A DNA stretch of 64,000 nucleotides, from positions 1-64,000 of the forward strand of contig NZ_POUL01000011.1 in NCBI RefSeq assembly GCF_002890895.1. The letters run 5' to 3'. Position 1 is the first letter of the stretch. Each line of letters starts with the position of its first letter. This DNA is from Stutzerimonas stutzeri. GTDB lineage: Bacteria > Pseudomonadota > Gammaproteobacteria > Pseudomonadales > Pseudomonadaceae. Under the pieces are notes generated by a model. That model did no database searches. It was given only the letters and a program-made list of their open reading frames with translations, and had not been told where the DNA came from. Shown here piece after piece: positions 36,562 through 47,436 of this stretch. The position numbers were made by a program, and so were the translations under genes.

Positions 36562-38670
36562 TTGCCAGCCATAGACGCTCTCGCTGATCGCCTGTCGACC
36601 TATCTCGGCGACGACCAAGTCAACTTGGTCCGCCGTGCCTATTTCTACGCCGAGCAGGCCCACGATGGTCAGCGTCGGCGCAGCGGTGAAGCCTACGTCA
36701 CCCATCCCCTTGCGGTAGCCAACATCCTTGCTGACATGCACATGGACCATCAGAGCCTGATGGCCGCGATGCTGCATGACGTCATCGAAGACACCGGCAT
36801 TGCCAAGGAAGCGCTCACCGCACAATTTGGTGAAACCGTCGCCGAGCTGGTGGACGGCGTCAGCAAGCTCACCCAGATGAAGTTCGAAACCAAGGCCGAA
36901 GCTCAGGCCGAGAACTTCCAGAAAATGGCCATGGCCATGGCACGCGACATTCGCGTGATCCTGGTCAAGCTCGCTGACCGCCTGCACAACATGCGCACCC
37001 TTGAGGTGCTAGCAGGCGAGAAACGTCGACGCATTGCCAAGGAAACCCTGGAAATCTACGCGCCCATCGCCAACCGCCTGGGTATGCACGCCATGCGCGT
37101 GGAATTCGAGGATTTGGGTTTCAAGGCCATGCACCCGATGCGCTCGGAGCGGATCCGCGCCGCGGTGCGTCGCGCGCGCGGCAATCGCAACGAAATCGTC
37201 GAAAAGATCGAGCAGTCGCTGACTCACTGCCTTGAACGCGACGGCCTGGCAGGCGAAGTCGTCGGCCGCGAGAAGCACCTCTACAGCATCTACAAGAAGA
37301 TGCGCGGCAAGCGAAAGGCGTTCAACGAGATCATGGATGTCTACGCCTTCCGCATCGTGGTCGACAAGGTCGATACCTGTTATCGCGTACTCGGCGCGGT
37401 ACACAGTCTCTACAAGCCCCTCCCGGGCCGCTTCAAGGATTACATCGCAATCCCCAAGGCCAACGGCTACCAGTCTCTGCATACCACGCTGTTCGGTATG
37501 CACGGGGTGCCCATCGAGATCCAGATCCGCACTCGCGAGATGGAAGAGATGGCCAACAATGGCATCGCCGCACACTGGCTGTACAAATCCAACGGGGAAG
37601 AGGCTCCCAAGGGCACGCACGCCCGCGCACGCCAATGGCTCAAAGGCGTGCTGGAGTTGCAGGAACGCGCCGGCAATTCGCTGGAATTCATCGAGAGCGT
37701 CAAGATCGACCTCTTTCCCGACGAGGTCTACGTCTTCACTCCCAAGGGCAGCATCATGGAGCTGCCGAAGGGATCCACCGCAGTGGACTTCGCCTATGCG
37801 GTGCACACCGACGTCGGCAACACCTGCATCGCCTGCCGCGTCAATCGGCGCCTGGCGCCGCTTTCGCAGGCCCTTGAAAGCGGCTGCACCGTTGAGATTG
37901 TGACCGCGCCGGGCGCTCGCCCCAACCCGGCCTGGCTGAATTTTGTTGTCACCGGCAAGGCGCGGACGCATATCCGCCATGCACTGAAGCTGCAACGCCG
38001 CTCGGAATCGATCAATCTCGGCGAGCGCCTGCTGAACAAGGCACTGACCGGTTTCGAAACCAGCCTTGAAAGCATTTCCCAAGAACGCATCCGCACGGTA
38101 CTCAACGAGTACCACATGGACGTCATCGAGGACCTGCTCGAAGACATCGGGCTGGGCAATCGCATGGCCTACGTGATTGCCCGGCGTCTGCTCGCCAGTG
38201 ACGGCGAACAGGCACCGAGCGATGAAGGCCCGCTGGCTATCCGTGGCACTGAGGGCCTGGTGCTGAACTATGCCAAGTGCTGCACGCCGATTCCTGGCGA
38301 CCCCATCGTCGGTCATCTGTCGGCCGGGAAAGGCATGGTGGTGCACCTCGACACCTGCCGGAACATTGCCGATGTACGGCACAACCCGGACAAATGCATC
38401 CAGCTGTCCTGGTCGAAGGACGTCACCGGCGAGTTCAACGTCGAGCTGAGGGTCGAGCTGGAGCACCAGCGCGGCCTGATCGCCTTGCTGGCGGGAAGCG
38501 TCAATGCTGCCGACGGCAACATCGAGAAGATCGGCATGGACGAGCGCGACGGTCGCATCAGCGTGGTCCAGCTGGTGGTCAGCGTTCACGACCGGGTACA
38601 TCTCGCCCGCGTCATCAAGAAGCTTCGCGCCATCAAGGGCGTCATGCGCATCACCCGGATGAAGGCCTAG
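36562..38670 (+). CDS. spoT: Bifunctional (p)ppGpp synthetase/hydrolase SpoT
   Basis: The product is 702 residues. Domains: HD hydrolase (about 45-150, [30 protein letters not shown]), synthetase (about 240-350, [20 protein letters not shown]), TGS (about 385-445, [20 protein letters not shown]), helical and zinc-finger parts, and C-terminal ACT. The start is TTG 36562 with GAGGAG seven bases upstream; it gives the conserved N-terminus [17 protein letters not shown]. It makes and destroys the stringent alarmone. Confidence 0.96.
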   Translation: MPAIDALADRLSTYLGDDQVNLVRRAYFYAEQAHDGQRRRSGEAYVTHPLAVANILADMHMDHQSLMAAMLHDVIEDTGIAKEALTAQFGETVAELVDGVSKLTQMKFETKAEAQAENFQKMAMAMARDIRVILVKLADRLHNMRTLEVLAGEKRRRIAKETLEIYAPIANRLGMHAMRVEFEDLGFKAMHPMRSERIRAAVRRARGNRNEIVEKIEQSLTHCLERDGLAGEVVGREKHLYSIYKKMRGKRKAFNEIMDVYAFRIVVDKVDTCYRVLGAVHSLYKPLPGRFKDYIAIPKANGYQSLHTTLFGMHGVPIEIQIRTREMEEMANNGIAAHWLYKSNGEEAPKGTHARARQWLKGVLELQERAGNSLEFIESVKIDLFPDEVYVFTPKGSIMELPKGSTAVDFAYAVHTDVGNTCIACRVNRRLAPLSQALESGCTVEIVTAPGARPNPAWLNFVVTGKARTHIRHALKLQRRSESINLGERLLNKALTGFETSLESISQERIRTVLNEYHMDVIEDLLEDIGLGNRMAYVIARRLLASDGEQAPSDEGPLAIRGTEGLVLNYAKCCTPIPGDPIVGHLSAGKGMVVHLDTCRNIADVRHNPDKCIQLSWSKDVTGEFNVELRVELEHQRGLIALLAGSVNAADGNIEKIGMDERDGRISVVQLVVSVHDRVHLARVIKKLRAIKGVMRITRMKA

Positions 38671-38762
38671 CGACTCCACCAGTTCCACGCTCGTCACGGG
38701 GCTTTTGCCCGCTCGCTGCAGCCCGTATCCTCTGGGGCCGCACTCTTCTATCGGAGCACCCC

Positions 38763-39143
38763 ATGAGCAAGACCGTGATCCACAGCGACAACGCACCCGC
38801 CGCCATTGGCACCTACTCCCAGGCGATCAAAGCCGGCAATACCGTTTACATGTCCGGTCAGATCCCGCTGGATCCCAAGACGATGGAGCTGGTGGAAGGC
38901 TTCGAAGCCCAGACCGTGCAGGTCTTCGAGAATCTCAAGGCCGTCGCCGAGGCCGCTGGCGGATCGCTGAAAGATATCGTCAAGCTGAACATCTTCCTCA
39001 CCGATCTCGGCAACTTTGCCACCGTCAATGAGGTCATGAGCCGCTACTTCCAGCAGCCCTACCCCGCCCGCGCTGCCATCGGCATCGCTGCACTGCCCAA
39101 GGGCGCGCAAGTCGAAATGGACGCCGTTCTGGTACTCGAGTAA
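38763..39143 (+). CDS. ridA: RidA reactive intermediate deaminase
   Basis: The product is 126 residues, the canonical RidA that hydrolyses 2-aminoacrylate and related enamines. Seen: [35 protein letters not shown] and the signature [20 protein letters not shown] with the active-site Arg and Glu. ATG 38763 follows GGAG. It follows spoT by 92 bp as in other pseudomonads. This is a second RidA-family gene besides that beside dadA. Confidence 0.96.
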   Translation: MSKTVIHSDNAPAAIGTYSQAIKAGNTVYMSGQIPLDPKTMELVEGFEAQTVQVFENLKAVAEAAGGSLKDIVKLNIFLTDLGNFATVNEVMSRYFQQPYPARAAIGIAALPKGAQVEMDAVLVLE

Positions 39144-39182
39144 TCGGGCCAGCCTGTCGGCCGGTTGCAGGGAGCGCGACTG

Positions 39183-41285
39183 ATGACTCTACCCGGCCGC
39201 TTGGCACCACGCCTGCTGCTTGCCAGCGTTGGCTTGCTGGCAGCATGCGTGCTCTACCTCACCGAACCGATGCTGCTGCAAACACTGCGCAACAGTCTGT
39301 TCGACCAGTATCAGCGATGGCAGCCTAGGCCAGCGCCGGCACAAACCAACGTGCTGGTCCTGGACATCGACGAAGACAGCCTCGCGCGTCTCGGTCAGTG
39401 GCCATGGCCCAGGGACCAGATGGCGCAGCTGCTGGACCGGCTGCGTGAGGCTGGCGCTGCCGTTGTGGTATTCGACGTGCTGTTCGCCGAACCGGACCGC
39501 AGCTCCCCGACGCAACTCCACGAACGGCTCCCTTCCGATCTCGCTGCGCAACTGAAGCAACTGCCGGATCATGACCGGCTATTCGCCGAGGCACTCGAGC
39601 GCCAGCCCAGTGTTCTCGGCTTTGCAGCGACGCGCTCGCCGACCCGATCCACGCCCATCAACCGCTTCGCCGTGCAGCTGCAGGCTGATGGGCATCGTCC
39701 CGCCTTTCCGATCTACGCCGGCACCGCCACGGCATTGTCGGAACTGGAATCGGCAGCGGCAGGAAGCGGCGCCATGACGTTCCAACCGGACGGGGACGGC
39801 GTGGTAAGGCGCGTGCCGCTGATGATCAAGGTTGACGATCATCTGCTGCCATCGCTCCCGGCCGAAGCGATACGCGTCTTTCTAAAGCAGAACCTCTACC
39901 GGGTCGACGCCGATTCACGCGGTGACGTCGCTCAGGTCAGCATTGGCCGTATCGCTCTGCCGACCAATCGTCGCGGCGAACTCTGGGTGCACTATCGCGC
40001 CGACATGAGCGCACAGAACTTGCCGGCATGGCAGCTGTTCGAAGGACGTCCCGACCCCAGACTGCAGGGCGCTATCGTGCTGGTAGGCAGCTCGGCGCAA
40101 GGGCTGCAGGACCTACGCTTCAGCCCGCTTGGCGGCATGCTTCCCGGCGTACAGGTGCATGCGCAGGCGATCGAGCAAGCTCTGTTTGGAGCACCGCTGC
40201 AACGTCCTTACTGGGCCAACCCGATCGAGGCTGTGACTCTCCTTCTCGCCGCCCTTGTGCTCTGCGGCATTACGCTTGCCACCGGAGCTCTGACGGGTGC
40301 CCTGGTATCGGCTGGGCTGCTGGCGACGCTGAATGTCATTGCCTGGTGGGCCTACTCACGCCATGGCTTGCTGTTCGATGCGCTCAGCCCAAGCCTGGGT
40401 CTGGCCATCACCTACCTTGGCGCCAGCATTGCTCGCCATCGTGCCAGCGAACAGCAGCAGCGCTGGGTGCGCGCAGCCTTCTCCCGCTATATCTCACCGA
40501 ACCTCGTCGAGCATCTGGTACGCCACCCGGAACAGTTGCGCCTGGGTGGCGAGCGGCGCTGCTGCAGCTTCGTCTTCACAGACCTGACAGATTCGACCCG
40601 GCTGATGGAGGGGCAACCGCCGGAGCGAGTGGTAAGCATGCTCAATGAATATCTGGAGGGCATTATCCAGATCGCCTTCCGCCATCACGGAACGTTGGAA
40701 CGCATCATGGGCGACGGTATGGCCATTCTTTTCTCCGCACCGCTGGCGCAGCCCGACCATCAGCAACGCGCTCTCGCCTGCGCCTTGGAGATTCGCCGGT
40801 TCACTCGCGAGCATGCCGCCGCCCAGCACACCGCCGGAATTGCGCTTGGCCCCACTCGCATTGGCGTGCACAGCGGTGACGTAGTGGTAGGCAATTTCGG
40901 TGGCTCGACGCTGTTCGACTACCGTGCGCTCGGCGACGCGGTCAATGTCGCAGCGCGGATCGAAGGTGTGAACCGTTATTTCGGCACCGAGCTGTGCGTG
41001 TCGCAGGCGATTCGCGATGCCAACCCCGACACGCCGATGCGACCGGTCGGCAATGTATTGCTCAAGGGTAAGCAGCAGCCGCTCCGTCTTTACGAGCCTT
41101 GCGAAACGCAACCGGACGCTCTGTACGAGGCGGCACACAAACTACTGTCAGAGGACGAGGGCGACGCCCTCGAAGCATTCGAACGGCTGGATATTCAGCG
41201 GCAGGATGATGCGCTGGTGCGCTACCAGCTCGAGCGGTTGCGCAGCGGGCAACACGGTGAGCTCATCGTGATGACAGATAAGTAG
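39183..41285 (+). CDS. CHASE2-domain class III nucleotide cyclase
   Basis: The product is 700 residues: membrane helix (about 10-28), CHASE2 sensor in the periplasm (about 30-340, VLVLDIDEDSLARLGQWPWP), three membrane helices (about 350-425), then a class III cyclase domain (about 450-640). Metal-binding Asp467 (FTDLTDS) and Asp511 (IMGDGMA), plus Asn588 and Arg592, are present. The purine-selecting positions, normally Lys and Asp/Thr, are Arg507 and Arg581. ATG 39183 follows GGAG. It converges on the OmpA/FecR pair. Product expected to be cAMP, but base choice is uncertain. Confidence 0.9.
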   Translation: MTLPGRLAPRLLLASVGLLAACVLYLTEPMLLQTLRNSLFDQYQRWQPRPAPAQTNVLVLDIDEDSLARLGQWPWPRDQMAQLLDRLREAGAAVVVFDVLFAEPDRSSPTQLHERLPSDLAAQLKQLPDHDRLFAEALERQPSVLGFAATRSPTRSTPINRFAVQLQADGHRPAFPIYAGTATALSELESAAAGSGAMTFQPDGDGVVRRVPLMIKVDDHLLPSLPAEAIRVFLKQNLYRVDADSRGDVAQVSIGRIALPTNRRGELWVHYRADMSAQNLPAWQLFEGRPDPRLQGAIVLVGSSAQGLQDLRFSPLGGMLPGVQVHAQAIEQALFGAPLQRPYWANPIEAVTLLLAALVLCGITLATGALTGALVSAGLLATLNVIAWWAYSRHGLLFDALSPSLGLAITYLGASIARHRASEQQQRWVRAAFSRYISPNLVEHLVRHPEQLRLGGERRCCSFVFTDLTDSTRLMEGQPPERVVSMLNEYLEGIIQIAFRHHGTLERIMGDGMAILFSAPLAQPDHQQRALACALEIRRFTREHAAAQHTAGIALGPTRIGVHSGDVVVGNFGGSTLFDYRALGDAVNVAARIEGVNRYFGTELCVSQAIRDANPDTPMRPVGNVLLKGKQQPLRLYEPCETQPDALYEAAHKLLSEDEGDALEAFERLDIQRQDDALVRYQLERLRSGQHGELIVMTDK

Positions 41286-41290
41286 ATCTC

Positions 41291-41893
41291 TTAACGGACG
41301 CTGACTTCCACGCGACGATTGCGCGGCTCGGACACGCCATCACGGGTTTTGATCAGCAGGTTGCGCTCACCATGCGACGAAACCCTGAGATCGATCACAT
41401 CGATATGACGCTTACGCAACATCTCGGCGACTGCCTGGGCCCTGCTCAGCCCCAGTTGCTCGTTCCAGCGTGGGCCGCTGAGCGTGTCGGTATGACCTAT
41501 CACCGAGACCGCAGACGGACCGCGCTGACGGATCGTCTCGAATACCTGGTCGATGGCCTGCTCAGACTCTTCGGTGAGTTCAACGCTACCGATCTTGAAG
41601 TACAGCTGGAACCGCTGAGGCAACGCTGGCTGTGCAGCCAGCGCGGCGGAAAAATCGCGAGCGATGCGCATGTCGCCAACCTCGAAAGGCCCAGAGCCGA
41701 AGCCCCGTGAACCGATCACGGCACCCTGATGCTTGCGATCAAGACGCGTCTGACCCTGTGCATCTTCGATGACCACGGCACCGGTGGTGCCATCGGGACT
41801 CTCCAGCAACACCACATAGTCGCCCGTCGCGCAGCCTGTCATCAGCAGCGCTAGACACAACAGCGCAAACGTTCTCTGTAGCATTCGCCTCAC
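41291..41893 (-). CDS. OmpA-family lipoprotein
   Basis: The product is about 200 residues. A lipobox signal (ALLCLALLMTGC) is followed by a small N-terminal region and an OmpA peptidoglycan-binding domain (about 95-200). Its binding residues are visible in VIGHTDT and EPRNRRVEV. The GTG at 41893 overlaps the FecR-gene stop by four bases (GTGA); ATG at 41884 is an alternative start. It should link outer membrane and cell wall. Pairing with the FecR protein suggests a joint envelope function. Confidence 0.88.
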   Translation of the reverse strand: MRRMLQRTFALLCLALLMTGCATGDYVVLLESPDGTTGAVVIEDAQGQTRLDRKHQGAVIGSRGFGSGPFEVGDMRIARDFSAALAAQPALPQRFQLYFKIGSVELTEESEQAIDQVFETIRQRGPSAVSVIGHTDTLSGPRWNEQLGLSRAQAVAEMLRKRHIDVIDLRVSSHGERNLLIKTRDGVSEPRNRRVEVSVR

Positions 41894-42363
41894 TCGCTGA
41901 CCTTCACCAGAAAATGCGTACCCCGTACTCCGATGGTCCCGGTCGGCGTTTTCAGCTCGACCGCCTCGGGTTTCAGCTTTGCGATCACACCGGAGATGAA
42001 GTTCAGCGTACCTCGGCTGATTTGCGCGCTCAGCTTCAGCTCTTCGTGAGCTGGCTCAAACTGGTACTCATCCAGCGTGAACTCGCTGTTGGGGCCGAAC
42101 GACATCACCGTGTTGTCGCTCAACGTGACGCCCATCGACCCCTGGGCACCGGTGCGCAGTGTCGCCCCGATGATGACCGCCTGCCCTACCCGCGCCTCGA
42201 TGGTCTGCCCACGGCTGGTCATGGTCGCCTCGCCCTGGACTTTCATGATGTAACCAACGGGCTCGCTGATGTCATCCGCCACTGCCAGCCCAGAGGCCGC
42301 CATAAAGCCAAGGACAAGCACAGTTCGGGCAATTTTTACCACTGGGGCGCTTCTAGTGGCCAT
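41890..42363 (-). CDS. FecR-domain periplasmic protein
   Basis: The product is 157 residues: a signal peptide (ending near ASGLAVA) then a stand-alone FecR domain with VGYIMKVQGEATMTSRGQTI, LSDNTVMSFGPNSEFTLDEY and the closing TPTGTIGVRGTHF motif. It lacks the cytoplasmic anti-sigma part of classical FecR, so it is not a sigma regulator. ATG 42363 follows GGAGG. Translationally coupled to the OmpA-type lipoprotein and divergent from the HD-GYP gene. Confidence 0.9.
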   Translation of the reverse strand: MATRSAPVVKIARTVLVLGFMAASGLAVADDISEPVGYIMKVQGEATMTSRGQTIEARVGQAVIIGATLRTGAQGSMGVTLSDNTVMSFGPNSEFTLDEYQFEPAHEELKLSAQISRGTLNFISGVIAKLKPEAVELKTPTGTIGVRGTHFLVKVSE

Positions 42364-42401
42364 GATCAATGTAACCTCCGTGGTCGGCCAATGGCCTGCG
42401 A

Positions 42402-42436
42402 ATCGGTGCACAGCGTTTCTAACTGCGCTCACCGAT
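42402..42436. promoter_or_regulatory. Dyad between FecR and HD-GYP genes
   Basis: ATCGGTG at 42402-42408 is inverted as CACCGAT at 42430-42436, and AGCG (42412-42415) pairs with CGCT (42426-42429) inside it. It lies between the divergent starts and could be an operator or a leader hairpin of the HD-GYP mRNA. Confidence 0.35.
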
Positions 42437-42479
42437 GTTTTCCTGGCATTTCCGTCAAGTAATCGCCGCAGGATGCAGT

Positions 42480-44573
42480 ATGACCTCTAGCAAATACAAG
42501 CTCAGCTACGAGACCTGGGCCTCAGCGCTGGTGACGATGTTTATTCTCGTACCCACCGTGCCGGTGCTTCTGCTGGCCGGCTTCGAGTGGCTCGACTTGC
42601 GCGGGGTGCTGCTTGTCGAGCTGCTGTTGATGTTTCTCAGCCTGCCACTGCTGTTCGTGTGCCTGGCGAGCATCCGCCGCTCGCTGGGCGCACTGGCAGA
42701 AGACACACGGCGCATCCGCGAGCTCGATTTCAGCCCCCACAGCAGTCCTCACTCGCCGATTCGCGAGCTCGACGAGCTGCACCGCCAGCACGACAGCATG
42801 CGGCGCTCGATCCACACACAGAACCAGGCGCTGGAAGAGGCTCAAGAGAAACTGGCGAGCCTGGTCGAAAACGGCATGCTGATGTCTTCCGAGCGCGACA
42901 AACACCGTTTGCTCCAGCACATCCTGATGCAAGGCAAGCGGATCTGTAACGCCGATGCCGCCACGCTCTATCTGATGACCGACCACGACAGCTTGCGCTT
43001 TACCCTGCGCTCGAAGGCTGACCAATTACCTGCATTCGAACTGCCGTTGCACGATCCGGACACCGGCACGCCCAACGAGCGGCACGTGTCGACCTATGTG
43101 GCCCTGCGCAGGGAAACCGTGATCATCGACGACGTGTACAGCGAGACGCGCTTCGATCTTTCCGGCACCCGCCGCTTCGATATGGAATCGGGCTACCGTA
43201 CGGTTTCGATGCTCTGCGTACCATTGGTTGCGCACGGCGGCGAAGTGCTCGGTGTTCTGCAATTCATGAACGCGACCGATCCCAACAGTGGCGACGTCAC
43301 CCGCTTCAGCAGGCAGAACCTCCGATTCGTCGAAGCACTGGCCTCCCAGTCGGCCGTCGCACTGGAGAACCACAACCTCATCGACTCTCAAACTGCGCTG
43401 ATCGACGCGATGATCGAGATCCTCGCAGGCGCAATCGACGCCAAAAGCGCCTATACCGGCGGCCATTGCGCCCGCGTACCTGAGCTCGCGCTGATGCTGG
43501 CGGAACAGGCCAGTGCGACGGCGGAAGGTCCGCTGGCGGACTTCCGCTTCGAAACCGACGAGCAGTGGCGGGAGTTCCGCATCGGCGCCTGGCTGCACGA
43601 CTGCGGCAAGGTCACCACTCCCGAGCACATCGTCGACAAGGCAACCAAGCTGGAAACGGTCTACAACCGCATCCATGAGATCCGCATGCGCTTCGAAGTC
43701 CTGCTACGCGACGTCATGATCGAGCGTCTCGCCGCCTTGGCGGCCGGCGAACCAGCAGAAGCCGTCGAGACCCGACACGCCGCCGAGGTGGCGCGTTTGC
43801 AGGAGGAGTTCACCTTCGTGGCAGAGTGCAACATCGGCGGCGAGCTGATGGCGCCGGAGCGGATCGAGCGCTTGCAGCGCATCGCCGAACAGCGCTGGAC
43901 ACGTCACTTTGATGACCGGCAGGGCCTTTCCCATGAGGAGGAGACGCGCCTGGAAGGCTTCCCGGCCAAGCCGCTTCCGGCTTCCGAAAGGCTATTGTCG
44001 GACAAGCCAGAACACCTGATGCCACGCGCCGAAACCAAGGCGCTGGACCCCAAGTACGGCTTCAAGATGAGCGTGCCCGAACATCAGTTCAACTTTGGCG
44101 AGCTCTACAATCTGAGCGTCAGCCGCGGCACCCTGACCGCCGAGGAGCGGTTCAAGGTCAACGAGCACATCGTGCAGACCATCGTCATGCTGGAGAATTT
44201 GCCGTTTCCCAAGAACCTCCAGCGCGTGCCGGAATATGCCGGCACCCACCATGAAACCTTGCTTGGTACCGGCTATCCGCGGCAACTGGGGCCCGATCAG
44301 CTATCGATACCCGCACGAATCATGGCCATCGCCGACATCTTCGAGGCGCTGACCGCCTGCGATCGCCCCTACAAGAAGGCCAAACCGCTGAGTGAGTCGA
44401 TCCGCATCCTGGCGCGGCTGCGTGACCGTGGCCATATCGATGCGGACCTCTTTGCCCTGTTCCTCTCCTCGGGACTGCACCTCAGCTATGGCCATCGCCA
44501 TCTCAAGCCCGAGCAACTCGATCAGGTAGATATCAGCGAGTTTCTGCAGCGTCCCACTGCAGCCGCCAGTTGA
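42480..44573 (+). CDS. GAF/HD-GYP domain phosphodiesterase
   Basis: The product is 697 residues: two membrane helices (about 18-72), HAMP-like/coiled segment, a GAF domain (about 150-300), and an HD-GYP domain. Key residues are present: GGHCARV, LHDCGK (His373-Asp374), HHETLLGTGYP (Gly598-Tyr599-Pro600), and ADIFEALTACDRPYKKA. About 224 residues separate HD and GYP, some 160 more than usual. HD-GYP enzymes degrade cyclic di-GMP, some cGAMP. ATG 42480 follows AGGA. It sits beside FecR, OmpA and the CHASE2 cyclase. Confidence 0.9.
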   Translation: MTSSKYKLSYETWASALVTMFILVPTVPVLLLAGFEWLDLRGVLLVELLLMFLSLPLLFVCLASIRRSLGALAEDTRRIRELDFSPHSSPHSPIRELDELHRQHDSMRRSIHTQNQALEEAQEKLASLVENGMLMSSERDKHRLLQHILMQGKRICNADAATLYLMTDHDSLRFTLRSKADQLPAFELPLHDPDTGTPNERHVSTYVALRRETVIIDDVYSETRFDLSGTRRFDMESGYRTVSMLCVPLVAHGGEVLGVLQFMNATDPNSGDVTRFSRQNLRFVEALASQSAVALENHNLIDSQTALIDAMIEILAGAIDAKSAYTGGHCARVPELALMLAEQASATAEGPLADFRFETDEQWREFRIGAWLHDCGKVTTPEHIVDKATKLETVYNRIHEIRMRFEVLLRDVMIERLAALAAGEPAEAVETRHAAEVARLQEEFTFVAECNIGGELMAPERIERLQRIAEQRWTRHFDDRQGLSHEEETRLEGFPAKPLPASERLLSDKPEHLMPRAETKALDPKYGFKMSVPEHQFNFGELYNLSVSRGTLTAEERFKVNEHIVQTIVMLENLPFPKNLQRVPEYAGTHHETLLGTGYPRQLGPDQLSIPARIMAIADIFEALTACDRPYKKAKPLSESIRILARLRDRGHIDADLFALFLSSGLHLSYGHRHLKPEQLDQVDISEFLQRPTAAAS

Positions 44574-44590
44574 CGGCCACTTAGCTCTGA

Positions 44591-44788
44591 TCAGCTGGCG
44601 ACGCGACCATCCCATAGTTCCTTGTCGTCGAGTTGGCAGGTGTCGACGTAGCGCGGCATGCCGCCGATCTCCTCCAACTCCGTCATGCCGGCGAGCTGGC
44701 TGACGATGCGGTAACGCTTGCCTGCGGTCTTGTCTTGCAATGGATAGAGCGCGGCAATCTGCTGCGCCAACTCGGTCAGGGTGGACAT
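44591..44788 (-). CDS. Small protein of unknown function
   Basis: The product is 65 residues (MSTLTELAQQIAALYPLQDK at the start), soluble and charged, with an amphipathic first helix. It ends 17 bp from the convergent HD-GYP stop. No clear Shine-Dalgarno precedes ATG 44788. It reads like a conserved pseudomonad small protein, but I cannot name a family; coding evidence is moderate. Confidence 0.55.
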   Translation of the reverse strand: MSTLTELAQQIAALYPLQDKTAGKRYRIVSQLAGMTELEEIGGMPRYVDTCQLDDKELWDGRVAS

Positions 44789-45402
44789 GGTGCGGGTAAT
44801 GCTCTGGGTGCGAAAAACCAGGCTATTTACTACGAATCCTCCCTGATTGCGCGGGGTAGCCGACGTCCAGCAGGCCGCTCATCGGAACGGCTTGTTTTTG
44901 CACGTAAATCTCTCTTTTCAGAGCAGCGTGGGCGCTTTTCAACTACAGCGTGCGCGCGGCCGGGCCAGCCGAATGGACAAGCGGAGATCATGCGCGAGTG
45001 AACACGCCTCAGGAGGTCGTTCAAGAGTACGGCGCTTGATCTGGTCGGACTACGGGCTACGGGCTACGGGCTACGGGCTACGGGCTACGGGCTACGGGCT
45101 ACGGGCTACGGGCTACGGCGTGCGTCCCCGCCCCAGCCGTTTCGTTCCACAACTAAGCGGTCATTCGTCGAAAACTGGCCTGCCATTCGTCGTGCAGCCG
45201 CTTGTATGGTGGCACTTGCCGTATTCTCGCCGGCTATCGGCGTTCAGCAACCCGATTCGCAGTCCGGCATATAAATCGCATCCAACAAGCCCGAACTGTG
45301 CTGCGCCACCCAATTGGCGCCGCGGGACTTTCCCGTGAACAACTGTGGTCCGCCCTCCGGCGGTTGTTTGTCGAACATCGGGCCCTCCCGATTGGATGTG
45401 AA
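44789..45402. other. Long intergenic region containing a tandem array
   Basis: No convincing gene was seen. ORFs crossing the region gain length only because the 7-bp repeat at 45054-45116 lacks stops. The stretch separates the divergent small gene and the FtsH-like gene and should contain their promoters. Confidence 0.5.
45054..45116. repeat. Heptanucleotide tandem array (GGGCTAC)9
   Basis: Nine exact copies of GGGCTAC in a row, preceded by one imperfect copy (GGACTAC, 45047-45053) and followed by GGCGTGCG. Purity suggests recent slippage expansion. It lies about 290 bp upstream of the FtsH-like gene. Confidence 0.95.
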
Positions 45403-47370
<1,968 letters not shown>

Positions 47371-47377
47371 ACCAGAC

Positions 47378-47405
47378 GCCCGCGATCACTCACGCGGGCT
47401 TCTTG
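47378..47405 (+). terminator. Terminator after the FtsH-like gene
   Basis: GCCCGCG-atcactca-CGCGGGC is a perfect 7-bp stem, followed by TTCTT, 8 bp after the stop codon. Confidence 0.7.
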
Positions 47406-47436
47406 GCGACCGCCACTGCGTCGTATGCCAAGCGGC

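Noticed and set aside
37009..38796. 595-codon open frame on the minus strand
   Set aside because: It lies antisense to spoT, whose domains are all intact, and shows no family motif.
41890..42363. Iron-dicitrate FecR anti-sigma regulator
   Set aside because: The protein is only a secreted FecR domain, with no N-terminal cytoplasmic part and no ECF sigma factor nearby.
45054..45116. CRISPR-like array
   Set aside because: The repeat unit is 7 bp with no spacers, and no cas genes are nearby. It is a simple tandem repeat.
44847..45338. 163-codon frame with repeating YGLRATG peptide
   Set aside because: The peptide repeat is only the translated 7-bp array; there is no ribosome-binding site or homology.
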